A stretch of 49,038 bases of DNA from Paulinella micropora (GCA_009731375.1 BJOX01000228.1:221458-270495), one strand, 5' to 3'; numbered from the stretch's first letter, positions 1 through 31,757 are shown. Program-made: numbers and translations. Notes: generated by a model not told the origin, from the sequence alone.

Positions 1-440
1 TACTATATCTAAGGCGTACTGATGCAGCTAATGGCATATCATCAACGGACATAAGCCTCCAATACCCTTGTTCGAGGTCCTCCTCCCCCCCGTGTCAGTC
101 TCTCGCCTGATGATCGGGGCCACCGATGGAGCTCCTGAGGGCAAGACTGCACTAAGCCAAAGTTATTCCACAGTCCCAGCAACATCTTGCAAGACGTCAC
201 CGAATGTGCAAGTGCATACACCAAGCGCGGTTGCTAGAGCTGCCTCGAAACCCCACCCATAACAATCTGGTGTCTGCTGGGTCCTGGGCTATCAACCAGC
301 ATATGCGGAGTTTAAGATCTTTTACGCGCGCAACGACCCTCCTCCCCAGCATCTACCACCAAAGGGTTATGAGTTGGCGTCACAGTTTAACGCCTTGAGG
401 CAATTGAGCTGAATAATAATAATAATAATGATACTAATGA
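1..440 (+). mobile_element. Possible 3' end of a non-LTR element with an (AAT)n tail
   Basis: An unassigned stretch ends in a short open frame (about 270-412, ending in ...FNALRQLS then TGA) and is followed at once by AATAATAATAATAATAATG. An ORF stop directly before a trinucleotide tail is typical of some non-LTR retrotransposon 3' ends. No reverse transcriptase or endonuclease motif is visible, because the element would begin before the window. The 16-base string CATAAGCCTCCAATAC at about 51-66 also occurs at about 16690-16705 inside another repeat family. Other explanation: ordinary intergenic sequence beside a microsatellite. Confidence 0.3.
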
Positions 441-1770
441 TAAGGAGATCAAAGGGGGAATCGTACTACATCACCACGTTGCTGGTATTTTTTTTATTAA
501 TAATATGTTTGTTTTTGACATACTGCTGAGAAAAAAATAGATTGAGTGGAAGTAGTTCAAAAATCTACAAGAATGGCTGGAGAATCCGCTTTGACGTGCT
601 GTATGAGGATATATTTATCTTTTTTAGCGTCTATCAGTGGTTCGATGCGCTGTGTGGCATGACTCCATAGCGCATACTATTTGCAGAAAGAAATCAGAAG
701 GTGTATGAAGAAAATGCTATTTCCGTCATAAAATCAGGAGGGGGTACTGTAGGCATCACCCCCGGATAGCTGGTAAAAAGTACCTTTTCCTGGTGACAGG
801 TGCACCAGCTTGTTTTTCAGTATTATTTGTCCGGATTGGACCTGATGCCATTCTATTCCTGGTCTGTTGCCGTTTTCCTTTTTGGACTGAGCTAATACAA
901 CGAGACATCATTCTCATTCTTGAAGACTGTGTTTGGTTGTATTACCGACTTTTTACGAGCTATCGTTGGGGGCAGTACAGAACATACTAAGCAGGAGATT
1001 ATGGTGCAGGTGTAGACAAAACTACTGGACCAGGCCCTAATTGGAGTCTTGTGGTGGCTACAAAACCGGATTTAGTCTGTGCACAAACATCAAACAATCA
1101 AAAAAGCCATCCGCACAAGGGAAATATGCATTTGACAAACAACAGAGCAGAGATCGGGGAGAGGGTGCGACCAATCTTTTTTGTTCGTTGCTCAACTTGC
1201 GGAAGCACAAAGCAGACTCTTTGGGGAAGCTCTGAGCAGGTCACTACTCAGCTCCAACTTGTTCCAAGCACAAAACCACCACCCACTGAGTTGTCAACGA
1301 TGATGAGCGATTGCATCATTCCAACTAAGCCCGTTCTTGAAGCTGATGGTCAGTCCTGGCAAAAATGGCATTAATATTGCGTCGCAAGTCTTAGAGCATC
1401 TGTGTAGACTGGCACAAGGTAAAACTGGCCGATAGAACTGAGCATCGTGCCGAACTGTGCCGTATTCATTTGGAGAGAAAGATAGAGAGGGACGGAGACA
1501 AAGAAACTTAAAACTGAATCATCATACTGTAACCGACGGTGCGATGCTAATACTTGACTTATCAACATTTCTTTTGTCTCACCCGCCTGGCTGGTCACCA
1601 TGCCCGGTGCAGTGAGTGAGTCGGCATCTGTTAAGTAATAACACTCAGACTGAGTCGGGACCGTGCGCGAGCGTGAATGCCCACACTTGTTTATCACTCA
1701 CACATTCCTTGCTGATTGGATTGCTGGTGTTGTAAAGTTTATGAAGCTGCTTGCACGCTTTGCCTGAAAA
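441..1770. other. Unassigned unique sequence
   Basis: About 1.3 kb of moderately complex DNA. Two short open frames exist (793-990 and 1051-1374 on the plus strand), but neither shows a recognisable family, a signal peptide or convincing splice-site context. I see no gene that can be supported here. Confidence 0.5.
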
Positions 1771-1772
1771 AC

Positions 1773-1774
1773 TT

Positions 1775-1814
<40 letters not shown>

Positions 1815-2020
1815 TAAAATTGTTCTCTCAATAAAACGAAGAAGAAGAAGAAGAAGAAGAAGAAGAAGAAGAAGAAGAAGAAGAAGAAGAAGAAGAAGAA
1901 CAAGAAGAAGAAGGAGAAGGAGAAGGAGAAGGAGAAGGAGAAGAAGGAGAAGGAGAAGGAGAAGGAGAAGGAAAAGGAGGAGAGGAGGAGGGGGAGGGGG
2001 AGAGGGAGAAGGAGAAGGTG
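1773..2020. repeat. (GT)n(GA)n followed by a GAA / GGAGAA array
   Basis: A run of GT, then GA, then about 60 bases of pure GAA, then a mixed GGAGAA array. The open frames here are low-complexity by-products of the repeat. Confidence 0.9.
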
Positions 2021-2150
2021 AGTTTTATTAAGTGCATCAGATGTGTTTTGTAATGATTCTGTGTAGGAACTGCGGTCGATCGACGAACAACATGATTGTC
2101 GAATCATACTATGTAGTCATTTTGCTGATTTCTCTCTTGTTGCAGCCAGG

Positions 2151-3945
<1,795 letters not shown>

Positions 3946-3948
<3 letters not shown>

Positions 3949-4800
3949 GTCGCCCACCAGCTCGGTGTCGCCCTCCAGCTCTGCCTCTCTCTCTCGCTCA
4001 GTGTCCAGCTCGGTGTCTCTCTCCAGCTCGGTGTCGCCCTCCAGTTCGGCATCTCTCTCTCGCTCAGTGCCTCTCTCCAGCTCGGTGCCTCTCTCCAGCT
4101 CTGTGTCGCTCTCCAGCTCGGTGTCTCTCTCCAGCTCGGCCTCTCTCTCTCGCTCAGTGTCCAGCTCGGTGTCTCTCTCCAGCTCGGTGTCGCCCTCCAG
4201 TTCGGCATCTCTCTCTCTCGCTCAGTGTCCAGCTCGGTGTCTCTCTCCAGCTCGACCTCTCTCTCCATCTCGGTGTCGCCCTCCAGCTTGGTCTCTCTCT
4301 CTGGCTCAGTGTCGCCCTCCAGCTCGGTGTCGCCCTCCAGCTCGGCCTCTCTCTCTGGCTCGCTGTCTCTCTCCAGCTCGGTGTCTCTCTCCAGCTCGGT
4401 GTGTCTCTCCAGCTCGGCCTCTCTCTCCCGCTCAGCGTCACTCTCCGGGTCCGTGTCTCTCTCCAGCTCGGTGTCGCCCTCCAGCTCGACCTCTCTATCT
4501 GGCTCGGTGTCTCTCCAGCTCGGTGTCTCTCTCCAGCTCTGTGTCGCTCTCCAGACCGGTGTCTCTCTCCAGCTCGGCCTCTCTCTCTCGCTCAGTGTCC
4601 AGTTCGGTGTCTCTCTCCAGCTCGGTGTCGCCCTCCAGTTCGGCCTCTCTCTCTGGCTCAGTGTCTCTCTCCATCTCGGTGTCGCCCTCCAGGTCGGTTT
4701 CGCCCTCCAGCTCGGCCTCTCTCTCCCGCTCTGTGTCTCTCTCCAGCTCGGTGTCTCTTTCTCGCTCAGTGTCGCCCTCCAGCTCGATGTCGCTCTCCGG
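3946..4800. repeat. 18-bp minisatellite (GTGTCTCTCTCCAGCTCG)
   Basis: About 45 imperfect copies of an 18-bp unit with alternating TCTCTC/TCGCCC and CAGCTCG/CAGTTCG variants. Because 18 is a multiple of three, all frames stay open. The plus strand reads as Ser-rich repeats (V-S-L-S-S-S) and the minus strand as a charged ELERDT hexapeptide. The array follows directly on the CT array, from which it may have grown. No start, signal or splice sites mark it as coding, so I treat it as a noncoding minisatellite with some doubt. Confidence 0.8.
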
Positions 4801-5037
4801 TACTACTACTACAACTACTATTAACTTGTTGCTGCTATCTGCTGCTGGGCCTTTTGTTCTTGTTCTTATTCTCTTCTTCCTCTGCCTTTTCTTCTTTCTT
4901 CTCCTTCTCCTCTTTCTGCTTCTTCTTCTGCTTCTTCTTCTGCTTCTTCTTCTGCTTCTTCTTCTGCTTCTTCTTCTGCTTCTTCTTCTGCTTCTTCTTC
5001 TGCTTCTTCTTCTGCTTCTTCTTCTGCTTCTTCTTCT
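4801..5037. repeat. Pyrimidine-rich linker and 12-bp repeat (TGCTTCTTCTTC)
   Basis: A short unique linker at 4800-4905 leads into about ten copies of a 12-bp CTTCTTCTTCTG unit that runs into a 10-base gap at 5038-5047. The minus-strand reading is KKKQ or RRRS, depending on frame. Confidence 0.85.
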
Positions 5038-5047
5038 NNNNNNNNNN

Positions 5048-6172
5048 TGCCCCTGCTGCCCCTGCTGCTGCCCCTGCTGCCCCTGCTGCTGCCCCTGCTG
5101 CCCCTGCTGCTGCCCCTGCTGCCCCTGCTGCTGCCCCTGCTGCCCCTGCTGCTGCCCCTGCTGCCCCTGCTGCTGCCCCTGCTGCCCCTGCTGCTGCCCC
5201 TGCTGCCCCTGCTGCTGCCCCTGCTGCCCCTGCTGCTGCCCCTGCTGCCCCTGCTGCTGCCCCTGCTGCCCCTGCTGCTGCCCCTGCTGCCCCTGCTGCT
5301 GCCCCTGCTGCCCCTGCTGCTGCCCCTGCTGCCCCTGCTGCTGCCCCTGCTGCCCCTGCTGCTGCCCCTGCTGCCCCTGCTGCTGCCCCTGCTGCCCCTG
5401 CTGCTGCCCCTGCTGCCCCTGCTGCTGCCCCTGCTGCCCCTGCTGCTGCCCCTGCTGCCCCTGCTGCTGCCCCTGCTGCCCCTGCTGCTGCCCCTGCTGC
5501 CCCTGCTGCTGCCCCTGCTGCCCCTGCTGCTGCCCCTGCTGCCCCTGCTGCTGCCCCTGCTGCCCCTGCTGCTGCCCCTGCTGCCCCTGCTGCTGCCCCT
5601 GCTGCCCCTGCTGCTGCCCCTGCTGCCCCTGCTGCTGCCCCTGCTGCCCCTGCTGCTGCCCCTGCTGCCCCTGCTGCTGCCCCTGCTGCCCCTGCTGCTG
5701 CCCCTGCTGCCCCTGCTGCTGCCCCTGCTGCCCCTGCTGCTGCCCCTGCTGCCCCTGCTGCTGCCCCTGCTGCCCCTGCTGCTGCCCCTGCTGCCCCTGC
5801 TGCTGCCCCTGCTGCCCCTGCTGCTGCCCCTGCTGCCCCTGCTGCTGCCCCTGCTGCCCCTGCTGCTGCCCCTGCTGCCCCTGCTGCTGCCCCTGCTGCC
5901 CCTGCTGCTGCCCCTGCTGCCCCTGCTGCTGCCCCTGCTGCCCCTGCTGCTGCCCCTGCTGCCCCTGCTGCTGCCCCTGCTGCCCCTGCTGCTGCCCCTG
6001 CTGCCCCTGCTGCTGCCCCTGCTGCCCCTGCTGCTGCCCCTGCTGCCCCTGCTGCTGCCCCTGCTGCCCCTGCTGCTGCCCCTGCTGCCCCTGCTGCTGC
6101 CCCTGCTGCCCCTGCTGCTGCCCCTGCTGCCCCTGCTGCTGCCCCTGCTGCCCCTGCTGCTGCCCCTGCTGC
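5048..6172. repeat. Perfectly homogeneous 21-bp minisatellite, about 53 units
   Basis: The unit CCCCTGCTGCCCCTGCTGCTG repeats with no visible substitution for about 1.1 kb, then decays at 6172-6240 into CTG/CTC-rich sequence. The period is seven codons, so all frames are stop-free: plus PAAPAAA or PLLPLLL, minus GQQGQQQ or AGAAGAA. The minus frame runs from an ATG at 6331-6333 through about 380 residues of GQQ repeat, but nothing else supports a gene. Confidence 0.9.
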
Positions 6173-6289
6173 CTGCTGCTGCCTGCTGCTGCTGCTGCTC
6201 CTCCTCCTGCTCCTCCTGCTTCTCCTGCTCCTTCTGCTCCTCCTCTCTTCAAGACGAAGTAGCAAAGGTTGTCTGTAAAGATACCAGTC

Positions 6290-6720
6290 AATTTTTTTCT
6301 CTTGCTTCTGCCTCGTTGTTTCATCTGGTTCATATGCGTGGTTTTCCGTGGGTTAATGTTGTGTCTCCTCTCTCCTCCTCTTCTCGTGTGTCTTATCTTG
6401 TAACTGCTCTGATCGATTTCAAACCGAAGTCGATCCAGAATGCACTGCTACCTGTGCTGCTGTCTCATTTAGATTGTCCGGCTGGAAAATATCCAATTCC
6501 AGGACAGCAGCCTGATTGTGCTGGTAACACCACTCAATTCTATTGTCTTGCTTCTGTCTCATGGACTCATCCAAATCATATGCGTGGTTTCTTTTCGAGT
6601 GTCACTGTTTGTAAATGTTGTCATATCTCTCCTCCTGTTCTCTCGTGGGTCTTATCTGCCAAGCCCATCTTCCTCTCGGTCTTGGACACTGTCCCTTCGG
6701 CAGGAACTGTCGAAACTGGG
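6290..6720 (+). repeat. Diverged tandem duplication of about 245 bp around a Cys exon
   Basis: The stretch at about 6300-6410 (TCTTGCTTCTGCCTC... CATATGCGTGGTTTTC ... CTCTCGTGTGTCTTATC) recurs at about 6544-6655 (TCTTGCTTCTGTCTC... CATATGCGTGGTTTCT ... CTCTCGTGGGTCTTATC). The candidate Cys-rich exon at 6473-6523 lies between the copies, as if an exon with its intron flanks had been duplicated. Confidence 0.6.
6473..6523 (+). CDS. Candidate upstream exon: small Cys module
   Basis: A 51-base open segment lies between a good acceptor (TGTCTCATTTAG) and a GTAACA donor. Read in phase 1 it gives D-C-P-A-G-K-Y-P-I-P-G-Q-Q-P-D-C-A plus a split Gly. The CPAGxYP...C pattern resembles single GCC2/GCC3 (ephrin-receptor-like) Cys modules. 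It is symmetric (phase 1-1), like the 57-base Cys exon at 19568-19624 of the downstream gene, so it may be an early exon of that gene. No link is proven: between them lie about 2.3 kb with a gap and an inserted repeat element. Confidence 0.4.
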
Positions 6721-6839
6721 ACAGTGCACTGATGCCTCAGGGTGCATTAGGTTTGTGGGCGTGAGGAGGTTTTTGGGGGCAAGTACAGGGATAAGTTCGG
6801 ATTCGCGCCAGGCCTGAGAGGAGATTTTCCGGCCGCTGA

Positions 6840-7470
6840 GACTTTTTCGATGTCAAGGGTGTAGGAAAAAGGAAGACGCTTGGGGGTTTACGGTTGAACA
6901 TATTTCTAAGGAGTGTCAGTATAAATTTTTAATAATATATATGTGTATACGTGTACACGTCTGTGTGTGTGTACATGTCTGAACTAGCCAAATACTTCAT
7001 ATGTAGTTTTCTGAGCCTATGTATGTGTGTATGTTGTATGCATTCGTAATATAATTTTCATAAATTTATTATCAGAATTGATTGTATAAAATAGCTGAGG
7101 TACATGTATATACATGCTCGCTAGTGGTCAAACAACGAAAGCATGCATACATTTGCTGTAAAAGCCATACATATAATCATTCCCTGTCAACAACCAAACC
7201 ATACATATAATCATCCCTGTCAAAAAACCAAATCCACACATTCGAGTACATCAACCAAACTATGTACAATTACTCATGTCAAAACTAAAATCATACACAC
7301 ACAATTACTGCCCTGCAAAAGCCAAAGCATTTTGTACCACCAAACCACACATACAAGTACTCACTCCGTTCAAGCCAACCAAACCATCATTGTACCATCA
7401 ACTATGCATACAGTCACTTTCTGTCACGCATTTAACACTTCTCAAGTATGCATTTTCAAAGACTAGATTC
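6840..7470. other. A/T-rich sequence with a degenerate repeat of about 35 bp
   Basis: From about 7143 a loosely repeated unit of the form ACCAAACCATACATATAATCATCCCTGTCAA recurs with decay until about 7400. No coding exon is supported. The 107-residue open frame at 7143-7466 is a translation of the repeat. Confidence 0.5.
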
Positions 7471-7510
7471 TGATTTTGTCTGTAGTGTTAGCGCAGAGAA
7501 CTTTTCCGGA

Positions 7511-8240
7511 CTCCTCCTCTCTCCCCCTCTCTCCTCCCTCTCTCCTTCCTCTCTCCTCCTCTCTCCTCCCCTCTCTCCTCCCCTCTCTCCTCCCCTCTCT
7601 CCTCTCTCCTCTCTCCTCTCTCCTCTCTCCTCTCTCCTCTCCTCTTTCTCCTCTCCTCTTTCTCCTCTCCTCTTTCTCCTATCCTCTTTCTCCTCTCTCC
7701 TCTATCTCCTCTCTCCTCTTTCTCCTCTCTCCTCTCTCCTCTCCTCTCTCCTCTCCTCTCCTCTCTCCTCTCTCCTCTCTCCTCTCTCCTCTCTCCTCTN
7801 NNNNNNNNNNNNNNNNNNNNNNNNNNNNNNNNNNNNNNNNNNNNNNNNNNNNNNNNNNNNNNNNNNNNNNNNNNNNNNNNNNNNNNNNNNNNNNNNNNNN
7901 NNNNNNNNNNNNNNNNNNNNNNNNNNNNNNNNNNNNNNNNNNNNNNNNNNNNNNNNNNNNNNNNNNNNNNNNNNNNNNNNNNNNNNNNNNNNNNNNNNNN
8001 NNNNNNNNNNNNNNNNNNNNNNNNNNNNNNNNNNNNNNNNNNNNNNNNNNNNNNNNNNNNNNNNNNNNNNNNNNNNNNNNNNNNNNNNNNNNNNNNNNNN
8101 NNNNNNNNNNNNNNNNNNNNNNNNNNNNNNNNNNNNNNNNNNNNNNNNNNNNNNNNNNNNNNNNNNNNNNNNNNNNNNNNNNNNNNNNNNNNNNNNNNNN
8201 NNNNNNNNNNNNNNNNNNNNNNNNNNNNNNNNNNNNNNNN
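7511..8240. repeat. (CTCTC)n array ending in a 441-base gap
   Basis: A CTCTC pentanucleotide array with CTTTC variants runs to 7799, and the gap covers 7800-8240. Sequence resumes inside a dispersed repeat element. Confidence 0.95.
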
Positions 8241-8600
8241 CGAAATAGCGACGGGAAGCACAATCCTGTTCCCTCAGGGTGCCCTTTCTCGCTTGTTGAG
8301 CCCGGAATAAAACCCACAGTGCTCTGTCGGTTTATACTAGACTGTCGAACAGTCTCGAAACTCCATCTGCTTACTGGGCCCTCTGTAATGGAGGTGGGAG
8401 CTCGTTCTGCAAGGGGCGCTTATGGAACGAGCCCTGGCCCCGCCTGGTACTAGGGAGCTTTGGCATCGCCTGTATCAGTCCCTTCCGTGCAAACATCACG
8501 GCTTAGCTGGGCATCGGATTAATACTTTACCCACAGACTTCCTTGGTTGACGAAATCAGAAGCTCCTTTTTTCTGACATTAGTCGATATTTCATCTCTAC
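8241..8600 (+). mobile_element. Dispersed repeat family 1, copy A (plus orientation)
   Basis: This segment is nearly identical to the reverse complement of 17677-18030 and 32742-33095. It includes GGAGGTGGGAGCTCGTTCTG and the 3' part ending GACATTAGTCGATATTTCATCTC. The 5' part is lost in the gap. Unlike the other copies it is not followed by a TATC array. It has no convincing protein. It may be a SINE-like element or the noncoding 3' end of a LINE. Confidence 0.75.
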
Positions 8601-8839
8601 TAATATAAATATTCCTACTGCTGCTACTGCTGCTGGCTACTAGGGCACTGGCCTTTTTTTCGCCTTAAAAAAAAGTAAAATTATAGGCACTCAGGCATTT
8701 GAAATCGGAAGTATCCGATCTGTGGAACTGCTTTGTTCTCTTTTTGACGTTTACGTGTGTTGTTTTTTATTATGTTAAAGCTAGCTTGCAACAGGCAACA
8801 GGCTGCTGCAGCGCGAACATGGTTCTTGATGATTTGTAG

Positions 8840-27726
<18,887 letters not shown>

Positions 27727-27817
27727 AGAAGATCCGATTGTGACCCTCCGATGAAAATGGAGCGATCACGAAGGTAGCATGGAATGTCATGCAGGATTGC
27801 CGACGAATAGCACAATA

Positions 27818-27819
27818 AG

Positions 27820-27856
<37 letters not shown>

Positions 27857-27872
27857 ACCCCCCCCCCCCCAC

Positions 27873-27916
<44 letters not shown>

Positions 27917-27932
27917 NNNNNNNNNNCCCCCC
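27818..27932. other. Poly-C, poly-T and 10-base gap, then C again
   Basis: About 60 C with two A, then about 34 T, then N at 27917-27926 and CCCCCCC. Such block homopolymers beside a short gap are more likely an assembly or sequencing artefact than biology. Confidence 0.8.
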
Positions 27933-27939
27933 CTGGTAT

Positions 27940-28495
27940 TACTCAAGATCGCCATGCCACTCATGTCTCATATTCATATTATGTTATATTCATATTATGT
28001 GGAATCCAAGCTCAAGCCAGACGACGCTGTGTGCTCAACATCACCTTGCCACTCACATCATATCATGTTATGTTATGTCACGTTACGTTATGCTATGTTA
28101 TAATATTATCATGCTATGTAAAGTGCAAGGTCCAGCTAGACGACGCCATGCTCAACATCGCCATGCCACTCATATCATATCATGTTGGCCTTGTGTCTGG
28201 TTATGTCTGGTTATGTCATGTTATGTCTGGTTATGTCATGTCATGTCATTTCATGTCATGTAGAGTCCTACTTAAGCTTCAACCCTTTCCCTCCTGCCCA
28301 GCCTTGGCAACACAAGGCTTTTCCATCACACTATTCGACGCTGTGCTTATGCTACTCAGCTTATATGTTATGTTATTATGCAAAGTCGTATTAAAAATGC
28401 AACACAAGGCTTTTCCATCACACTATTCGACGCTGTGCTTATGCTACTCAGCTTATATGTTATGTTATTATGGAAAGTCGTGTTAAAAATGTTAT
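27940..28495 (+). repeat. Diverged tandem repeats including an exact-looking 92-bp duplication
   Basis: AGACGACGC..GCTCAACATC..CATGCCACTCA units recur at about 28018 and 28137, with a partial one at 27948, separated by TTATG pentamers. At 28309-28400 and 28401-28492 a 92-bp unit (AACACAAGGCTTTTCC...) is repeated with only a few differences. No exon recognised. Confidence 0.8.
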
Positions 28496-28660
28496 GTCAG
28501 TGCATAGCCAAGCAAAAGGGCAAGCAAGGACACGAGGTCCCGTAACCCACAGAATTTCCAACTAAAAATGATTACAATTATTAAAAATCATTCAGTGGAA
28601 AAAGTTTTTTAAATTGTCCCACGCGAGTGCTCAAGACCACGCAAATCGGGAGGGGGTGGA

Positions 28661-28664
28661 GTGT

Positions 28665-28695
<31 letters not shown>

Positions 28696-28726
28696 GAAAA
28701 AAAAAAAAAAAAAAAANNNNNNNNNN
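28661..28726. other. (GT)n, poly-G, poly-A, gap
   Basis: GT repeat, about 18 G, about 20 A, then N at 28717-28726. Confidence 0.8.
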
Positions 28727-28989
28727 CTGACCTGGGTGGGAAAGGAATGCAGGTCAAGATGCGATATCGTGCTCGAAGGGCTCAGACTAGTCTACATGGT
28801 GGGCCGTAACAAGTATACTCTTATCTCTATCTCTATCTCTATCTCTCTCTCTATCTACGAGTATCTCTATATCTCTATTTCCACTGTTCTATCTAACTGT
28901 ATCTATATGACTAACAGACAGACAGACATACATACATACATACAGTCAGGCCTGTATCAGCATCAGATTAACGGTGTCGGTAGAGCCAT

Positions 28990-29760
28990 TACTTAGATCC
29001 GGCCATGTTACTTCGCGCTCTGTGCTATGGTTATTGTCCGATTCTCAATGCCAATAACGTTCGTTACGACCGTTACGCTTATTGACGAACTATTCGCTGA
29101 AAATACTAATAAAATACTTCCCACAGTTAAAAGCGGTTACTAACTGTAAACGTAATGAACCTTCTAACGAGATCTTTGGTGGTTGAGTCTAGGTGCCTTC
29201 AACTTAAAGAAAGAAGCGGGAAGCAGCACAGTCAAGGGTAAGCCAGAAAAGCTGGTTTTTGAAGCTGACGTTTTTTGGCCGGTTGTGAACGGTTCCGGCC
29301 AATCGTAAAATCAAAAAAAATTTTTAGTGATATGCGGGCGGGGGCGAAAGTGAGGGTAGTATTCGATTGGAAAAAAGGCAATTTCAAGTTATTAATACCA
29401 GAGGAAGTCTTCGGATGTGGTAGATGTCAACTTTATTTTTAAGTAGTCTCGAAAAAGATCTTTGTGTGGTCCGCCCGGCTTAATTCCAAACTTCAGTGAA
29501 GGCGTTTAGTGAGATTTTTTACGCAAGCACTTTCACCGTCACGGTGACGGTCAGTTTTTACGAGATAAAATGCCAGGCCGCGCCGCTTGCCAGGTGACTT
29601 AAAAACTTCCGGTCGAGTTCTGCACGCTGCCGAACCCGGCAGTAAGTTACCGTGGCCCCACGGTCTAATAGCCTGGCCCGGTCAGTACCATTTGACTCTG
29701 AGTGAGAGTTCGAGTCCCTGGACCCAGCCTGAGGACTCACTGTCCGACTGCTCAGATGCC
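28990..29760. other. Unassigned unique sequence
   Basis: No coding exon found. The sequence has a perfect short hairpin CCGTGG-CC-CCACGG (29650-29663) and a pol III B-box-like GAGTTCGAGTCCC (29706-29718). It does not fold as an intact tRNA, so it may be a SINE relic. Confidence 0.45.
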
Positions 29761-29764
29761 ACAC

Positions 29765-30290
29765 CCTGGCTACTTTTTTTTATTTATTTTGCTAACATGA
29801 TTGTACAATGAGAAAGATAGTTTTCCCACCCAAATCCGTAGCCACGGTAGCGATTGCAGGGGACCGACACTACAACCGTGGCGGCGTGGGCACCAACAAC
29901 AGAGACACCGACGGAACGGGTTTGATGGTTGGGGGAGCATTTGGCCTTGAGTGCCCCGTGGCAGCCCGCTAGGATCTGTGCGCAACGGTCAAAAGACACA
30001 AATGCACGTCGTAGAGAATGTCGGAAGAGAAAGTTGAAGGAAGGAAAGAAAGTAGGAAACCGTGGGAAACAACTACAGGGAACTAAATAAATGAAACACT
30101 TGAAAACCTAGTAACCGGCTGGCATGAGCAACCAGATCCGCTTTGAAGTTTGAATTGGTTGTCGTCTCGATCAAAATCTGAGCCGGGTACGATACCAGCA
30201 CAAGAATTCTGACCCGGGCGCTGCACGTCCTTCGACAGCTCTTGTCTCTAGCTATCAAACGCAGGATTGCATAAGCATTTACACTGGCTT
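29765..30290 (-). mobile_element. Possible retroelement 3' end on the minus strand
   Basis: The minus strand reads ...TCTCATTGTACAATCATG then TTAGCAAAATAAATAAAAAAA, an A-rich terminus after a pyrimidine-rich 3' UTR (CTTTCTTTCCTTCCTTCAAC). A short open frame (30073-30258) sits upstream. No RT or endonuclease motif is visible. An ordinary gene 3' end is an alternative. Confidence 0.3.
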
Positions 30291-30754
30291 GCTGCGAGCA
30301 AGTTGATGGAGAACGATGCGATCAACATCCACCTGGATAGTCTAGTTCGTCACTTGAATGCCAGCGGTATTACAACAGTCTGTGTAAGACAATAAGCTCG
30401 ATGCATGTCACAGGCCCTTGCAACGGTTGCGCACGTCGGACACTGATTCAAATACTATTTACGCAAGCTTTGTTTTAATAGAATACTTGCCACTCGTACA
30501 GCTGAGTGGGAAGCAGAATAGATAAAATGGAAGAGGTATCACAAGATTTAAAAAGAGAAAACATGAAGTGTAAAAAAAAAAGCAGTTTATATTTCTTCAT
30601 AGCATAAGCCTTTAGACTGCCATTATTGTTCGATACCTTTTTATTTTATTTTTATTTTATTTTTTTTTAAATATAAATATGTTGTAAGTGACTCGCTGAG
30701 GCACCTGGAACGTACTACTAAGTGTCTGACTGCTGCTAAGCTTACTACTGCCGG

Positions 30755-30755
<1 letters not shown>
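30291..30755. other. Unassigned A/T-rich sequence
   Basis: No exon, RNA gene or element can be supported here. Confidence 0.4.
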
Positions 30756-30798
<43 letters not shown>

Positions 30799-30806
30799 AG
30801 TTACTA

Positions 30807-30874
<68 letters not shown>

Positions 30875-31036
30875 GCCACTACCACCACCAGCAGCAGCAA
30901 CACCACCACAACCACCACCACCGCCTTTGGCATCATCATCATCATCATCATCATCATCACCACCACCACCACCACCACCACCAACACCAACAACAACAAC
31001 AACAACAACAACAACACCAACACCAACACCAACACC

Positions 31037-31082
<46 letters not shown>

Positions 31083-31147
31083 CCACCACCACCACCACCA
31101 ACAACAACAGCAACACCAACAACAACACCACCACCACCACCACCACC

Positions 31148-31179
<32 letters not shown>

Positions 31180-31282
31180 CAACAACAACAGCAAGAAGAA
31201 GAAGAAGAAGAAGAAGAAGAAGAAGAAGAACAACAACAACAACAACAAGAACAAGAACAACAAGAACAACAAGAACAACAAG

Positions 31283-31322
<40 letters not shown>

Positions 31323-31462
31323 CCAACACCAACACCAAGAACAAGAACAAGAACAACAACAACAAGAACAACAACAAGAACAACAACAACAACAATAATA
31401 ACACCAACAACAACATCAACAACACCAACAACAACACCAACAACAACACCAACAACAACACC

Positions 31463-31502
<40 letters not shown>

Positions 31503-31513
31503 CCAACAACAAC

Positions 31514-31549
<36 letters not shown>

Positions 31550-31551
31550 CC

Positions 31552-31585
<34 letters not shown>

Positions 31586-31719
31586 CCAACAACACCAACA
31601 ACAGCAACAACAACACTAACAACAACACCAACAACAACACCAACAACAACAACACCAACAACAGCAACACCAACAACAGCAACACCACCAACAACAACAA
31701 CAACAACAATAACAACAAT

Positions 31720-31757
<38 letters not shown>
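30756..31757. repeat. Compound trinucleotide array (ACT, ATC, ACC, CAA, GAA)
   Basis: About 1 kb of triplets with higher-order units such as CAACAACAACAC and CAACAAGAA. All three plus frames give poly-Thr, Asn, Gln or Pro and the minus strand poly-Val or Leu. Every open frame here comes from the triplet period. Confidence 0.95.

Noticed and set aside
1051-1374. A small gene of 107 codons
   Set aside because: No recognisable domain, signal peptide or splice context; length is within chance expectation for this composition.
4495-6333. A 612-codon minus-strand frame with GQQGQQQ, RRRS and ELERDT repeats as a structural protein gene
   Set aside because: Three unrelated repeat types and a gap make up the whole frame. 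The repeat periods (21, 12 and 18 bases) keep every frame open. Kept only as a low-probability possibility in the findings.
29640-29730. Intact tRNA gene
   Set aside because: A T-loop-like string is present, but the T stem does not pair and no acceptor or anticodon stem can be built around it.
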